Source: Bermanella sp044597725
Lineage (GTDB): Bacteria; Pseudomonadota; Gammaproteobacteria; Pseudomonadales; Oceanobacteraceae
Direction: 5' to 3'
DNA: 64,000 bases
NCBI RefSeq assembly: GCF_044597725.1
Contig: NZ_CP139003.1
Location: forward strand, 2,170,001-2,234,000
This document shows, one piece after another, positions 8,344-16,708 of this stretch. How positions within the stretch are numbered: position 1 is the stretch's first letter; every line of letters begins with the position of its first letter. Made by a program: the position numbers and the translations under genes. The notes beneath the pieces are model-generated. The model ran no database searches. It was not told the origin of the DNA and saw only the letters and a list, made by a program, of their open reading frames with translations.

Positions 8344-9654
8344 ATGCAAGTTTCTGTAGAAACATTATCAAGCTTAGAGCGTAAGCTTGTTATCGATATC
8401 CCTGCTGACACGATTGAGCAAGAAATTGCGAAACGTTTACAACAGGTTTCCCGTACTGCCCGAATCGACGGTTTCCGTCAGGGTAAAGTGCCAATGCGCG
8501 TTATTCGTCAGCGCTATGGTAAAGGTGTTCGCCAAGAGGTTTTAGGTGAGCAAATGCAGCAAGGGTTTATCCAAGCTGTTACTCAAGAAAAATTAAACCC
8601 TGCGGGTATGCCAAGCGTACAACCGGAAGTGGACGAAGATGGAAAAGATTTCCAGTTTTCGGCAACCTTCGAAGTGTATCCTGAGGTAACCGTATCAGAC
8701 ATCGAAAATATCGAAGTTGAGAAGTTGGCTGCAGACGTAAACGACGCCGACCTAGATAACATGATCGACATTTTGCGCAAGCAACAAGCTAACTTTACCG
8801 AGAGTAAAGAAGCGGCAAAAGACGGTGATCGCGTTAAGCTAGACTTTGATGGCTACGTCGATGGTGAAGCATTTGAAGGTGGCAAGGCTGAAGGTCATAG
8901 CTTAGTGCTTGGCTCTAACAGCATGATTCCCGGTTTCGAAGATCAAATTATTGGTATGAAAGCAGGTGATGAAGGCACAATTAAAGTGACTTTCCCTGAA
9001 GACTACCAAGCGGAAAACCTAAAAGGTAAAGATGCTGAATTTAAAATCACGGTTCATCAGGTAGAGGTTTCTGAGCTACCTGAACTAAACGAAGAATTCT
9101 TCAAGGCGTTTGGTGTTGAAGCATCCGACGAAGCTGAATTCCGCAGTGAAGTGCGCAACAATATGGAGCGTGAACTAAAGCAGGCGATTCAACGTCATAC
9201 TAAAAACCAAGTTTTAGATGGATTGATCCAAACTAATCAAATCGACGTACCTAAGTCATTGATAGATCAAGAAATTTCTCGCTTACAACAACAAGCTGTT
9301 CAGCAGTTTGGTGGTGGTCAGCAGATTTCTCCTGATATGCTGCCTAAAGAGTTATTCCAAGACCAAGCGGATCGTCGTGTGAAGCTAGGCTTATTGATTA
9401 ACGCGGCAGTAGAGCAGTTCGAACTAAAAGCGGATGACGAGAAAGTTGAAGCCTTAATTGATGATATGGCATCTACTTATCAAGATCCTGAGCAAGTTCG
9501 AGCTTTCTATAAAGGCAATCAAGAACAGCGCGCGCAGCTTGAAGCCTTGGCATTAGAAGAACAAGTGGTTGACACAATTCTTGCCAAAGCTAAAGTAAGC
9601 GAAAAAGCGAGCAGCTATGAAGATGTAGTTAAAGCGGCAAATAACGCCCAATAA
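8344..9654 (+). CDS. tig: Trigger factor (ribosome-associated chaperone, prolyl isomerase)
   Basis: 436 residues from the ATG at 8344; an upstream GTG at 8329 would add five unlikely residues, while MQVSVETLSSLERKL is the normal terminus. The ribosome-binding signature is GFRQGKVP (residues 43-50). An FKBP-type isomerase domain follows (about 145-235, with FDGYVDGEAFEGG and PGFEDQIIGMKAGDE), then the helical C-terminal arms. It shelters nascent chains at the ribosome exit. The gene precedes clpP and clpX, the conserved gammaproteobacterial order; two hairpins separate it from clpP. Confidence 0.97.
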   Translation: MQVSVETLSSLERKLVIDIPADTIEQEIAKRLQQVSRTARIDGFRQGKVPMRVIRQRYGKGVRQEVLGEQMQQGFIQAVTQEKLNPAGMPSVQPEVDEDGKDFQFSATFEVYPEVTVSDIENIEVEKLAADVNDADLDNMIDILRKQQANFTESKEAAKDGDRVKLDFDGYVDGEAFEGGKAEGHSLVLGSNSMIPGFEDQIIGMKAGDEGTIKVTFPEDYQAENLKGKDAEFKITVHQVEVSELPELNEEFFKAFGVEASDEAEFRSEVRNNMERELKQAIQRHTKNQVLDGLIQTNQIDVPKSLIDQEISRLQQQAVQQFGGGQQISPDMLPKELFQDQADRRVKLGLLINAAVEQFELKADDEKVEALIDDMASTYQDPEQVRAFYKGNQEQRAQLEALALEEQVVDTILAKAKVSEKASSYEDVVKAANNAQ

Positions 9655-9661
9655 TTACATG

Positions 9662-9678
9662 GCTGCCATTTTGGCAGC
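9662..9678 (+). terminator. Short hairpin after tig
   Basis: A 7-bp perfect stem (9662-9668 with 9672-9678) with a 3-base loop and TTT after it, 8 bases past the tig stop. It is a weak terminator or a 3'-end-protecting hairpin. Confidence 0.5.
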
Positions 9679-9700
9679 TTTCAGGCTACACTAAATGAAG

Positions 9701-9733
9701 ACAGCTGTTATCTATGGTAACAGCTGTTTTTTT
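9701..9733 (+). terminator. Rho-independent terminator between tig and clpP
   Basis: A perfect 10-bp inverted repeat (9701-9710 with 9718-9727) with a 7-base loop runs directly into T7. It implies that clpP has its own promoter or lives on read-through. Confidence 0.85.
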
Positions 9734-9758
9734 CTGATGTCGTTGACGGAGATAACGA

Positions 9759-10391
9759 ATGAAAGATCTTTTGGCTATGCAAGATTCTGGCATCCAAATG
9801 TCTGGTTTAATCCCAATGGTGGTTGAGCAAACTGCCCGTGGCGAACGTTCCTATGATATTTTTTCTCGTTTATTAAAAGAGCGGGTTATTTTTCTTGTGG
9901 GCCAAGTCGAAGACCATATGGCAAACCTAGTGGTTGCACAGCTCCTATTTTTAGAAGCTGAGAACCCAGAGAAAGATATTCACCTGTATATAAATTCACC
10001 AGGCGGTTCAGTAACAGCAGGTATGTCGATTTACGATACCATGCAGTTTATCAAGCCTAATGTGAATACTATTTGCATGGGCCAGGCATGTAGCATGGGC
10101 GCATTTTTATTGGCTGCCGGCGAAAAAGGTAAGCGTTTTTGCTTACCAAATAGCAGTGTGATGATCCATCAGCCAAGTGGCGGTGCTCAAGGTCAAGCTA
10201 CCGATATTCTTATTCACGCAGAGAATATCAAATCAACTAAAGAGCGCCTAAACCGTATACTTGCTCATCATACAGGCCGTCCTTATGACGAAGTTGCTGC
10301 CGATACCGAGCGAGACAATTTCATGACGGCTGAGGAAGCGCTAGAATATGGCATGGTAGATGAAGTGTTAGATCAACGTAAATCTAAGTAA
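9759..10391 (+). CDS. clpP: ATP-dependent Clp protease proteolytic subunit
   Basis: 210 residues. The Ser-His-Asp triad is Ser112 (ACSMGAF), His137 (MIHQPSGG) and Asp186 (ERDNF), at the spacing of E. coli ClpP. The oxyanion segment NSPGGSVTAGM is intact, and the first ~15 residues are a likely autoprocessed propeptide. It forms the tetradecameric proteolytic chamber fed by ClpX. A strong GGAG ribosome binding site precedes the ATG. clpX follows 96 bases downstream. Confidence 0.97.
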   Translation: MKDLLAMQDSGIQMSGLIPMVVEQTARGERSYDIFSRLLKERVIFLVGQVEDHMANLVVAQLLFLEAENPEKDIHLYINSPGGSVTAGMSIYDTMQFIKPNVNTICMGQACSMGAFLLAAGEKGKRFCLPNSSVMIHQPSGGAQGQATDILIHAENIKSTKERLNRILAHHTGRPYDEVAADTERDNFMTAEEALEYGMVDEVLDQRKSK

Positions 10392-10487
10392 ATAATGACA
10401 AATCATCATTTTTTGCCTTGGGTACTTGAAAATATCTACATTTAGCAACATCTTTGTATTATTAGAATTAGATTGTGAGGAAGTCGA

Positions 10488-11774
10488 ATGAGCGACGAAT
10501 CCAAAGGTAAAGACGATAAAGGAAAGCTGCTGTACTGCTCCTTTTGCGGTAAGAGCCAGCATGAAGTGCGTAAATTAATCGCTGGACCTAGTGTCTTTAT
10601 TTGTGATGAGTGTGTGGACTTATGCAACGATATCATTCGTGAAGAAGTGCAAGAGTCCCAGAGCGAGGCGCCTTCCGATCGTCTGCCAACGCCTAAAGAG
10701 ATCAAGGATACTCTCGATGAGTATGTGATTGGTCAAGATAGAGCCAAGGTTGTTCTTTCGGTAGCGGTTTATAACCATTACAAGCGCTTGCGTCATGGCG
10801 AAAGCAGCAAAGGTGGTACCGAATTAACCAAGAGTAATATCTTGCTAATTGGCCCAACCGGTAGCGGTAAAACGTTACTTGCAGAAACCCTAGCTCGCTT
10901 ACTAAACGTGCCATTTACAATTGCCGACGCAACCACGCTTACAGAAGCGGGTTACGTAGGTGAAGATGTAGAAAATATCATTCAGAAACTGCTGCAAAAA
11001 TGCGATTACGACGTCGACAAGGCTCAGCGTGGTATTGTCTATATTGATGAGATCGACAAGATTTCGCGTAAGTCTGACAATCCTTCCATTACACGCGATG
11101 TAAGCGGTGAAGGTGTGCAGCAGGCATTGCTTAAACTTATTGAGGGTACCGTTGCTTCCGTTCCGCCTCAGGGTGGCCGTAAGCATCCACAACAAGAGTT
11201 TTTGCAAGTTGATACTGGTAATATGCTCTTCATCTGTGGCGGGGCGTTTGCGGGTCTCGATCAAATTATTCGAGACCGGACCGAAAAAAGCAGCATCGGC
11301 TTTAACGCTGTAGTAAAAGCAAAAGACGATACCAAAGACGTTGGTTCTGTATTGAAAGACGCCGAACCCGGGGATCTTGTGAAATACGGTTTAATTCCAG
11401 AATTTATTGGGCGTTTACCTGTAGTAGCAACCCTAGAAGAACTAGACCAAGCGGCGCTAATCGAGATTCTAGTTGAGCCTAAAAATGCCTTGGTTAAACA
11501 ATATCAAGCGCTATTTGAGATGGAAGACGTTGAGCTGGAGTTTCGTGAGAGTGCGCTAAAAGCCGTTGCACAGAAAGCAATGGAGCGAAAAACGGGTGCA
11601 CGTGGTCTTAGATCTATAATGGAAAGCGTACTGCTCGACAGTATGTATAAAATTCCATCTGAAGAGCACGTAGCAAAAGTGGTTATTGATGATTCTGTGA
11701 TCAATGGTGAATCAGAGCCATTGCTAATCTATGAATCCTCTGAAGGGGCAAAGGTTGCCCCAGACGACGCCTAA
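10488..11774 (+). CDS. clpX: Clp protease ATP-binding subunit ClpX
   Basis: 428 residues. The N-terminal zinc-binding domain has Cys17, Cys20, Cys39 and Cys42. The AAA+ core shows Walker A GPTGSGKT (about 122-129), Walker B VYIDEIDK and the pore loop GYVGED. It unfolds substrates, including ssrA-tagged proteins, and feeds them to ClpP; the IGF loop that docks on ClpP is present as SIGFNA. A GAGGAAG ribosome binding site precedes the start. A strong terminator follows. Confidence 0.97.
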   Translation: MSDESKGKDDKGKLLYCSFCGKSQHEVRKLIAGPSVFICDECVDLCNDIIREEVQESQSEAPSDRLPTPKEIKDTLDEYVIGQDRAKVVLSVAVYNHYKRLRHGESSKGGTELTKSNILLIGPTGSGKTLLAETLARLLNVPFTIADATTLTEAGYVGEDVENIIQKLLQKCDYDVDKAQRGIVYIDEIDKISRKSDNPSITRDVSGEGVQQALLKLIEGTVASVPPQGGRKHPQQEFLQVDTGNMLFICGGAFAGLDQIIRDRTEKSSIGFNAVVKAKDDTKDVGSVLKDAEPGDLVKYGLIPEFIGRLPVVATLEELDQAALIEILVEPKNALVKQYQALFEMEDVELEFRESALKAVAQKAMERKTGARGLRSIMESVLLDSMYKIPSEEHVAKVVIDDSVINGESEPLLIYESSEGAKVAPDDA

Positions 11775-11780
11775 CCTGAT

Positions 11781-11805
11781 AAAAGGGGCCTTTTGGCCCC
11801 TTTTT
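11781..11805 (+). terminator. Rho-independent terminator after clpX
   Basis: A perfect 10-bp GC-rich stem (11781-11790 with 11795-11804), a TTTT loop and a T run, starting 7 bases after the clpX stop. Confidence 0.9.
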
Positions 11806-11816
11806 GCTAATTAAGC

Positions 11817-11845
11817 CTTGTAATTTCTCCCCAGAATCCCCATCT
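11817..11845 (+). promoter_or_regulatory. Sigma-32-type heat-shock promoter for lon
   Basis: CTTGTAA (11817-11823) and CCCCATCT (11838-11845) at a 14-base spacing match the RpoH consensus (CTTGAAA, CCCCATnT) with one mismatch in each box, 39 bases upstream of the lon start. Confidence 0.7.
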
Positions 11846-11884
11846 TAGAAGCAGATACATCATAGCGCGGTAACCATAATTATT

Positions 11885-14278
11885 ATGAATATTGAAACTC
11901 TACCTCTACTGCCATTGCGAGATGTCGTTGTCTATCCGCATATGGTTATTCCTCTGTTCGTAGGTCGTGATAAGTCCATTAGGGCTTTAGAATCTGCAAT
12001 GGAAGGGGAAAAGAAAATCTTCTTAGTTGCACAGAAGAATGCTGCTACCGATGAACCCACCCGAGAAGACGTTTATGACGTAGGTACGGTTGCCACAATT
12101 CTGCAGTTGCTTAAGCTTCCTGATGGTACCGTAAAGGTTCTTGTCGAGGGTAGTTATAGAGCTGAAGTCTCTAACCTGCAGCAAGATGAAGAGGGGTATT
12201 ATTTGGCAGATGCCTCTCACCTAGAAATTGAATCGCTTAATGATCGCGAAGAAGGTGTTTTGGTAAAAGCGGTTACTCAGCAATTTGACCAATTTGTTCA
12301 GATGAGCAAAAAGGTGCCCAGTGAGGTTCTATCCTCTATCGAAAGTATCGATCAGCCAGGTCGTTTAGCCGATACTATTTCCGCTCACTTGTCTCTAAAG
12401 TTAGATGAAAAACAAGCCATACTAGAAATGGTCAGTGAGCGCGATCGCCTTGAACATTTAATGGCGCTCATTGAGTCTGAAATTGATTTGCTTGATATCG
12501 AAAAACGTATTCGTGGACGCGTTAAAAAGCAAATGGAAAAGAGTCAGCGTGAATATTATTTAAACGAACAAATGAAGGCGATTCAAAAAGAATTAGGCGA
12601 TATGGATGATGTGCCTAATGAACTTGAAGAGCTGCAAACCAAGATTGATGAATCTGGCATGCCGCAAGAAGCAAAAGAAAAGGTTGAGGCAGAGCTTGGT
12701 AAACTAAAAATGATGTCACCCATGTCGGCCGAAGCATCAGTTGTGCGCGGTTACCTTGACTGGATGATTTCTGTTCCTTGGAAAAAGAAAAGTAAGTTAC
12801 GCAATAATATTGATCATGCGCAAGAAGTCTTGGAAAAAGATCATTATGGTTTAGAAGATGTTAAAGATCGTATTTTAGAATATCTAGCGGTGCAAAAGCG
12901 CGTTAAGAAGAGCACTGGTAATATTTTATGCTTGGTGGGTCCTCCCGGTGTTGGTAAAACATCTCTAGCGGCTTCGATTGCGCGAGCGACAAATCGTAAA
13001 TATATTCGCATGGCTTTGGGTGGCGTGCGTGATGAGGCTGAAATTCGCGGCCATCGCAGAACGTACATTGGTTCAATGCCAGGTAAGCTTATGCAGAAGC
13101 TTTCAAAGGCTGGTGTGAAGAATCCACTATTCTTGTTTGATGAAATCGACAAGATGGGAATGGATCATCGTGGTGATCCTGCGTCAGCTTTGCTTGAAGT
13201 TCTTGACCCTGAACAAAACACAGCATTCAGTGATCATTACTTAGAAGTTGATTATGATCTTTCAGAAGTAATGTTTATTTGTACTGCTAATAGTATGAAT
13301 ATTCCTGCACCATTACTTGATCGTATGGAGATTATTCGCATTCCGGGTTATACCGAAGATGAAAAAGTAAATATTTGCGAGCGCTACTTACTGCCTAAGC
13401 AAATGAAGAAAAATGGTGTAAAAGAAAAAGAGCTATCTTTGCCTCGTTCAAGTATTGCTGATGTTATTCGACACTATACGCGTGAAGCAGGTGTGCGTGG
13501 ATTAGAACGGGAAATGGCTAAACTATGCCGCAAAATTATTAAAGAGAATTTAACGGCCCATGACAACCCGGTTGATAGCGAAGTGTTACCTGAACGCTTG
13601 GAGCACTATTTGGGTGTACAAAAATTCCGCTACGGCTTGGCTGAAGAAGACAATCAGGTAGGGCAGGTAACCGGTCTTGCCTGGACGTCGGTAGGGGGTG
13701 AATTACTCTCTATCGAATCGGTTATTACACCGGGTAAAGGACGCATCGTGAAAACCGGTTCGCTAGGTGATGTAATGCAAGAGTCGATTCAGGCGGCCCT
13801 AACAGTTGTTAAAGGTCGAGCAGAGGGTTTCGGCCTGCCTTCAGACTTTTTTGAGCATCACGACCTTCATATTCATGTTCCTGAAGGTGCAACACCCAAA
13901 GATGGACCTAGCGCAGGTATTGCTATGGTAACGGCACTCATGTCTGTTATCACGAATACGGAAATTCGAGCCGATGTGGCCATGACGGGTGAAGTAACAC
14001 TTCGTGGCAAGGTTTTACCAATTGGTGGCTTGAAAGAAAAACTTTTAGCAGCCCATCGCGGTGGAATTAAAACGGTTTTAATTCCGCATGAGAATGAGCG
14101 TGATTTGAAGGAAATTCCTGACAATATCAAAAAAGAGCTCGAAATTTGTCCAGTTAAGTGGGTAGATGAGGTGTTAGATGTGGCTTTAAGCGGAAATATG
14201 GCAAAAAATGTTGCTTCGGTTATTGAAAAGCAAGCCACAACCCAGCAAAATCAGCAGGGACGTTTAAGTACTCATTAG
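11885..14278 (+). CDS. lon: ATP-dependent serine protease Lon
   Basis: 797 residues, full length. The N-terminal substrate-binding LON domain (about 6-200) is followed by a coiled-coil region, an AAA+ module with Walker A GPPGVGKTS (about 352-360) and Walker B LFLFDEIDKMG, and a protease domain with the Ser676/Lys719 dyad (in KDGPSAGIA and GGLKEKLLA). It degrades misfolded and regulatory proteins as a hexamer. The upstream heat-shock promoter fits its known control. No clear terminator separates it from hupB, but hupB has its own promoter. Confidence 0.97.
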   Translation: MNIETLPLLPLRDVVVYPHMVIPLFVGRDKSIRALESAMEGEKKIFLVAQKNAATDEPTREDVYDVGTVATILQLLKLPDGTVKVLVEGSYRAEVSNLQQDEEGYYLADASHLEIESLNDREEGVLVKAVTQQFDQFVQMSKKVPSEVLSSIESIDQPGRLADTISAHLSLKLDEKQAILEMVSERDRLEHLMALIESEIDLLDIEKRIRGRVKKQMEKSQREYYLNEQMKAIQKELGDMDDVPNELEELQTKIDESGMPQEAKEKVEAELGKLKMMSPMSAEASVVRGYLDWMISVPWKKKSKLRNNIDHAQEVLEKDHYGLEDVKDRILEYLAVQKRVKKSTGNILCLVGPPGVGKTSLAASIARATNRKYIRMALGGVRDEAEIRGHRRTYIGSMPGKLMQKLSKAGVKNPLFLFDEIDKMGMDHRGDPASALLEVLDPEQNTAFSDHYLEVDYDLSEVMFICTANSMNIPAPLLDRMEIIRIPGYTEDEKVNICERYLLPKQMKKNGVKEKELSLPRSSIADVIRHYTREAGVRGLEREMAKLCRKIIKENLTAHDNPVDSEVLPERLEHYLGVQKFRYGLAEEDNQVGQVTGLAWTSVGGELLSIESVITPGKGRIVKTGSLGDVMQESIQAALTVVKGRAEGFGLPSDFFEHHDLHIHVPEGATPKDGPSAGIAMVTALMSVITNTEIRADVAMTGEVTLRGKVLPIGGLKEKLLAAHRGGIKTVLIPHENERDLKEIPDNIKKELEICPVKWVDEVLDVALSGNMAKNVASVIEKQATTQQNQQGRLSTH

Positions 14279-14298
14279 TTGAAATAAGCCTAAGCGCC

Positions 14299-14326
14299 TT
14301 GACAGCTAGCTTAACGCTGGTATAAC
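14299..14326 (+). promoter_or_regulatory. Sigma-70 promoter for hupB
   Basis: A perfect TTGACA (14299-14304) and TATAAC (14321-14326) with a 16-base spacer, about 90 bases upstream of hupB. Confidence 0.6.
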
Positions 14327-14414
14327 TTCCAGCTCTTAAATAATAAAGGTCATTGCTAGAGCGCTTAGCTATACCGTTTTACATATAAAAACCAATCTTG
14401 GTAAGGGGATAAGT

Positions 14415-14687
14415 GTGAATAAATCTGAGTTGATCGATGCGATTGCAGCTTCTGCGGACATTCCAAAGGCGGCCGCTGGTCGTGCTTTAGACGCGACAGT
14501 TGATGCTATTACAAACGCTCTTAAAGAAGGCGATCAGGTTGTTTTAGTTGGTTTTGGTACATTTGCTGTTAAAGAGCGTGCTGCCCGTACAGGTCGCAAC
14601 CCACAAACAGGTCAGCCAATTCAAATTGCAGCAGCTAAAGTTCCAGGCTTCAAGCCAGGTAAAGCGCTGAAAGACGCGGTAAACTAA
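14415..14687 (+). CDS. hupB: DNA-binding protein HU-beta
   Basis: 90 residues, the size of HU. It starts MNKSELIDAIAASADI and carries the beta-arm signature GFGTFAVKERAARTGRNPQTGQPI, whose tip prolines intercalate in the minor groove. It bends and compacts DNA in the nucleoid. Its place between lon and ppiD is the conserved gammaproteobacterial arrangement. A GGGG-type ribosome binding site precedes the start; a terminator follows. Confidence 0.97.
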   Translation: MNKSELIDAIAASADIPKAAAGRALDATVDAITNALKEGDQVVLVGFGTFAVKERAARTGRNPQTGQPIQIAAAKVPGFKPGKALKDAVN

Positions 14688-14725
14688 TACACCTTCTAGA
14701 TGTCTATCTAGATTGAGTATGAGAG

Positions 14726-14754
14726 AAAGCGCATCAGCCGGTGCGCTTTTTTTT
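14726..14754 (+). terminator. Rho-independent terminator after hupB
   Basis: An 8-bp stem (14726-14733 with 14742-14749) with an 8-base loop and T8, between hupB and ppiD. Confidence 0.85.
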
Positions 14755-14791
14755 ATTAAAACTGTTAAAAACAAGAAAAGGTTGTTACTCC

Positions 14792-16627
14792 ATGCTGCAG
14801 GCTATCCGCGATGGTTCAAAAGGTGTCGCTGCAAAAATCATAGTAGGTCTGATTATTTTGACCTTTGCACTATTTGGTGTTGAAAGCATCGTTGCGCTAG
14901 GCGGTGGCGATCCAGCACCAGCCGAAGTAAATGGTAAAGAAATCACCGAGACCGAGGTTGCGCAAGCTGTGTCGGCTCAACAACAGCGTTTACAGCAACA
15001 GCTGGGTGAAAACTTTGACCCAAGCATGTTTGATCAGGATCTCTTGCGCCAGTCGGCTGTTAATAACTTGATCAACCAAACATTACTTGAACAAGCTGCA
15101 ACTGATTCAGGCATCTACGTATCAAATCAAGCAGTTGATCAGCTCATTGTTCAGTCACCCCAGTTTCAAGTAGCAGGTACGTTTGACCCGAATCAATACG
15201 ACCTTCTTATTCGCAGTCGTGGCTTTACACGCATGACGTATCGCGAAGCGGTTCGTGAGAGTGTGAAAACTCAACAAGCCCAAGCGGCTTGGCAGGGTAC
15301 AGAGTTTAGTACGCCATTCGAGCAGAAACGCATTGCTAAGCTGGAAACTCAAACCCGTTCGTTTGACTACAAGCTATTCGAGCTAAATAGTGTTAAGGAT
15401 GAAATTCAGGTTAGCGAAGAAGAAATTCAAACACACTATGATGCGCATCTTGACGATTATCTAAGCAAAGAAAGTGTTGTTGTTGACTATATCCGTTTGG
15501 ACAAACAAGCATTGACCAGCGAAACTAATGTTACAGATGACGAAGTACGTCAGCGTTACGAAGATATGCTTGCAGATGCTGCAGCCAACAAAGAGTATCG
15601 TGCTGCACACATACTAAAGCTAGACGCTGAAAAAGAATCAGAAGATGCACTAAACGAAGCAAAACAACGCTTAGAAAATGGTGAGTCATTTGAGGCATTA
15701 GCGGAAGAGTATTCTGATGATGATACCTCTAAATACGCAGGTGGTGATTTAGGTTTTGCCTCTACCACAGTTTATGAGCCAGAGTTCGCACAAGCCTTGC
15801 TTGAGCTAGATGAAGGTGAAGTAAGTGGTGTTGTGCGTACGCGTGATGGTCTTCATTTAATTAAATTAGTGGAAACTCGTCAGCCTGAAGTGGCATCATT
15901 CGCCGAGTTAAAAGATACCATCAAACGTGACTTAATCTCTGAGCGTGCAGAAGCCTTGTATATTCAGACACTAGAAGACTTTAAAAATGAAGTCTATGCT
16001 TCTCGATCGCTCGAATCACCGGCAGAGATGTTTGATCTTAAAATTGAAACGTCGCAGCCGTTAACGCGTGATAGTCAAGGTGGTATTGCAGAATACCGTG
16101 GTATTCTCGAGCAAGCATTCTCTGAGCCTGTTATCGAGCTTAGGGAGAATAGTGAGGTTATAGAAATTGCAGCTGACGCCGCGCTAGCGCTTCGCCTAAA
16201 AGAGCATAATGAACCAAAACCTCTTCCACTTGAAACGGTTCGCGACGCAATTGAGCGTAAGATTGTTGCAAATAAAGCAGCTGATAAACTAACTGAACTT
16301 GCCGAAGCTGATCTAGAATCACTTAAAGGCGGTAATACAATTACCGACTGGAAGTCAGTTGAAGACGCTACTCGAAATGCCACACAAGCTCCGGCTCCGG
16401 TTGTAAACGAAGCGTTCACCTTGGCTTTGGGTTCTGAAACTAACCTGAGTCTAATTGAGCTAGGTAATGGCAATAAAGCATTGGTTAAGCTAACCGATGT
16501 AAACCGTGATACACCCGTGATTGGTTTAGAAAGTGCTCAGCAGAAAATTGAGCGCACGAAAGGAACCAACATCTACAGAGCATACTTCAATCAGTACGAG
16601 CAAAACGCTGACATTGAGCGCAATTAA
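14792..16627 (+). CDS. ppiD: Periplasmic folding chaperone PpiD (SurA-N / parvulin), membrane anchored
   Basis: 611 residues from the ATG at 14792, the usual MLQAIRDGSKGVAAK terminus; an upstream GTG at 14741 lies inside the hupB terminator and is rejected. One membrane helix (about 17-35, IIVGLIILTFALFGV) anchors a periplasmic chaperone. The SurA-like N domain (about 40-190) is followed by a parvulin-type domain (about 265-355, with AAHIL, LAEEYSDD, GGDLGF) and a long helical C-terminal region. PpiD binds SecYEG and helps proteins leaving the translocon. The prolyl isomerase activity of this family is often lost and cannot be judged here. Confidence 0.94.
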   Translation: MLQAIRDGSKGVAAKIIVGLIILTFALFGVESIVALGGGDPAPAEVNGKEITETEVAQAVSAQQQRLQQQLGENFDPSMFDQDLLRQSAVNNLINQTLLEQAATDSGIYVSNQAVDQLIVQSPQFQVAGTFDPNQYDLLIRSRGFTRMTYREAVRESVKTQQAQAAWQGTEFSTPFEQKRIAKLETQTRSFDYKLFELNSVKDEIQVSEEEIQTHYDAHLDDYLSKESVVVDYIRLDKQALTSETNVTDDEVRQRYEDMLADAAANKEYRAAHILKLDAEKESEDALNEAKQRLENGESFEALAEEYSDDDTSKYAGGDLGFASTTVYEPEFAQALLELDEGEVSGVVRTRDGLHLIKLVETRQPEVASFAELKDTIKRDLISERAEALYIQTLEDFKNEVYASRSLESPAEMFDLKIETSQPLTRDSQGGIAEYRGILEQAFSEPVIELRENSEVIEIAADAALALRLKEHNEPKPLPLETVRDAIERKIVANKAADKLTELAEADLESLKGGNTITDWKSVEDATRNATQAPAPVVNEAFTLALGSETNLSLIELGNGNKALVKLTDVNRDTPVIGLESAQQKIERTKGTNIYRAYFNQYEQNADIERN

Positions 16628-16655
16628 TCGTACTTGTACGTACTGTAGAAAAAGA

Positions 16656-16683
16656 AAAGGCCAGCTATATGCTGGCCTTTTTT
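16656..16683. terminator. Terminator between convergent ppiD and rapA
   Basis: A perfect 10-bp stem (16656-16665 with 16671-16680), a TATAT loop and a T run; the A run on the other side makes it usable in both directions. Confidence 0.85.
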
Positions 16684-16708
16684 ATGCTCGTTTTATCGAT
16701 TACGCTAA

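Noticed and set aside
10902..11264. 120-codon minus-strand open frame inside clpX
   Set aside because: It is antisense to the conserved ATPase core of clpX.
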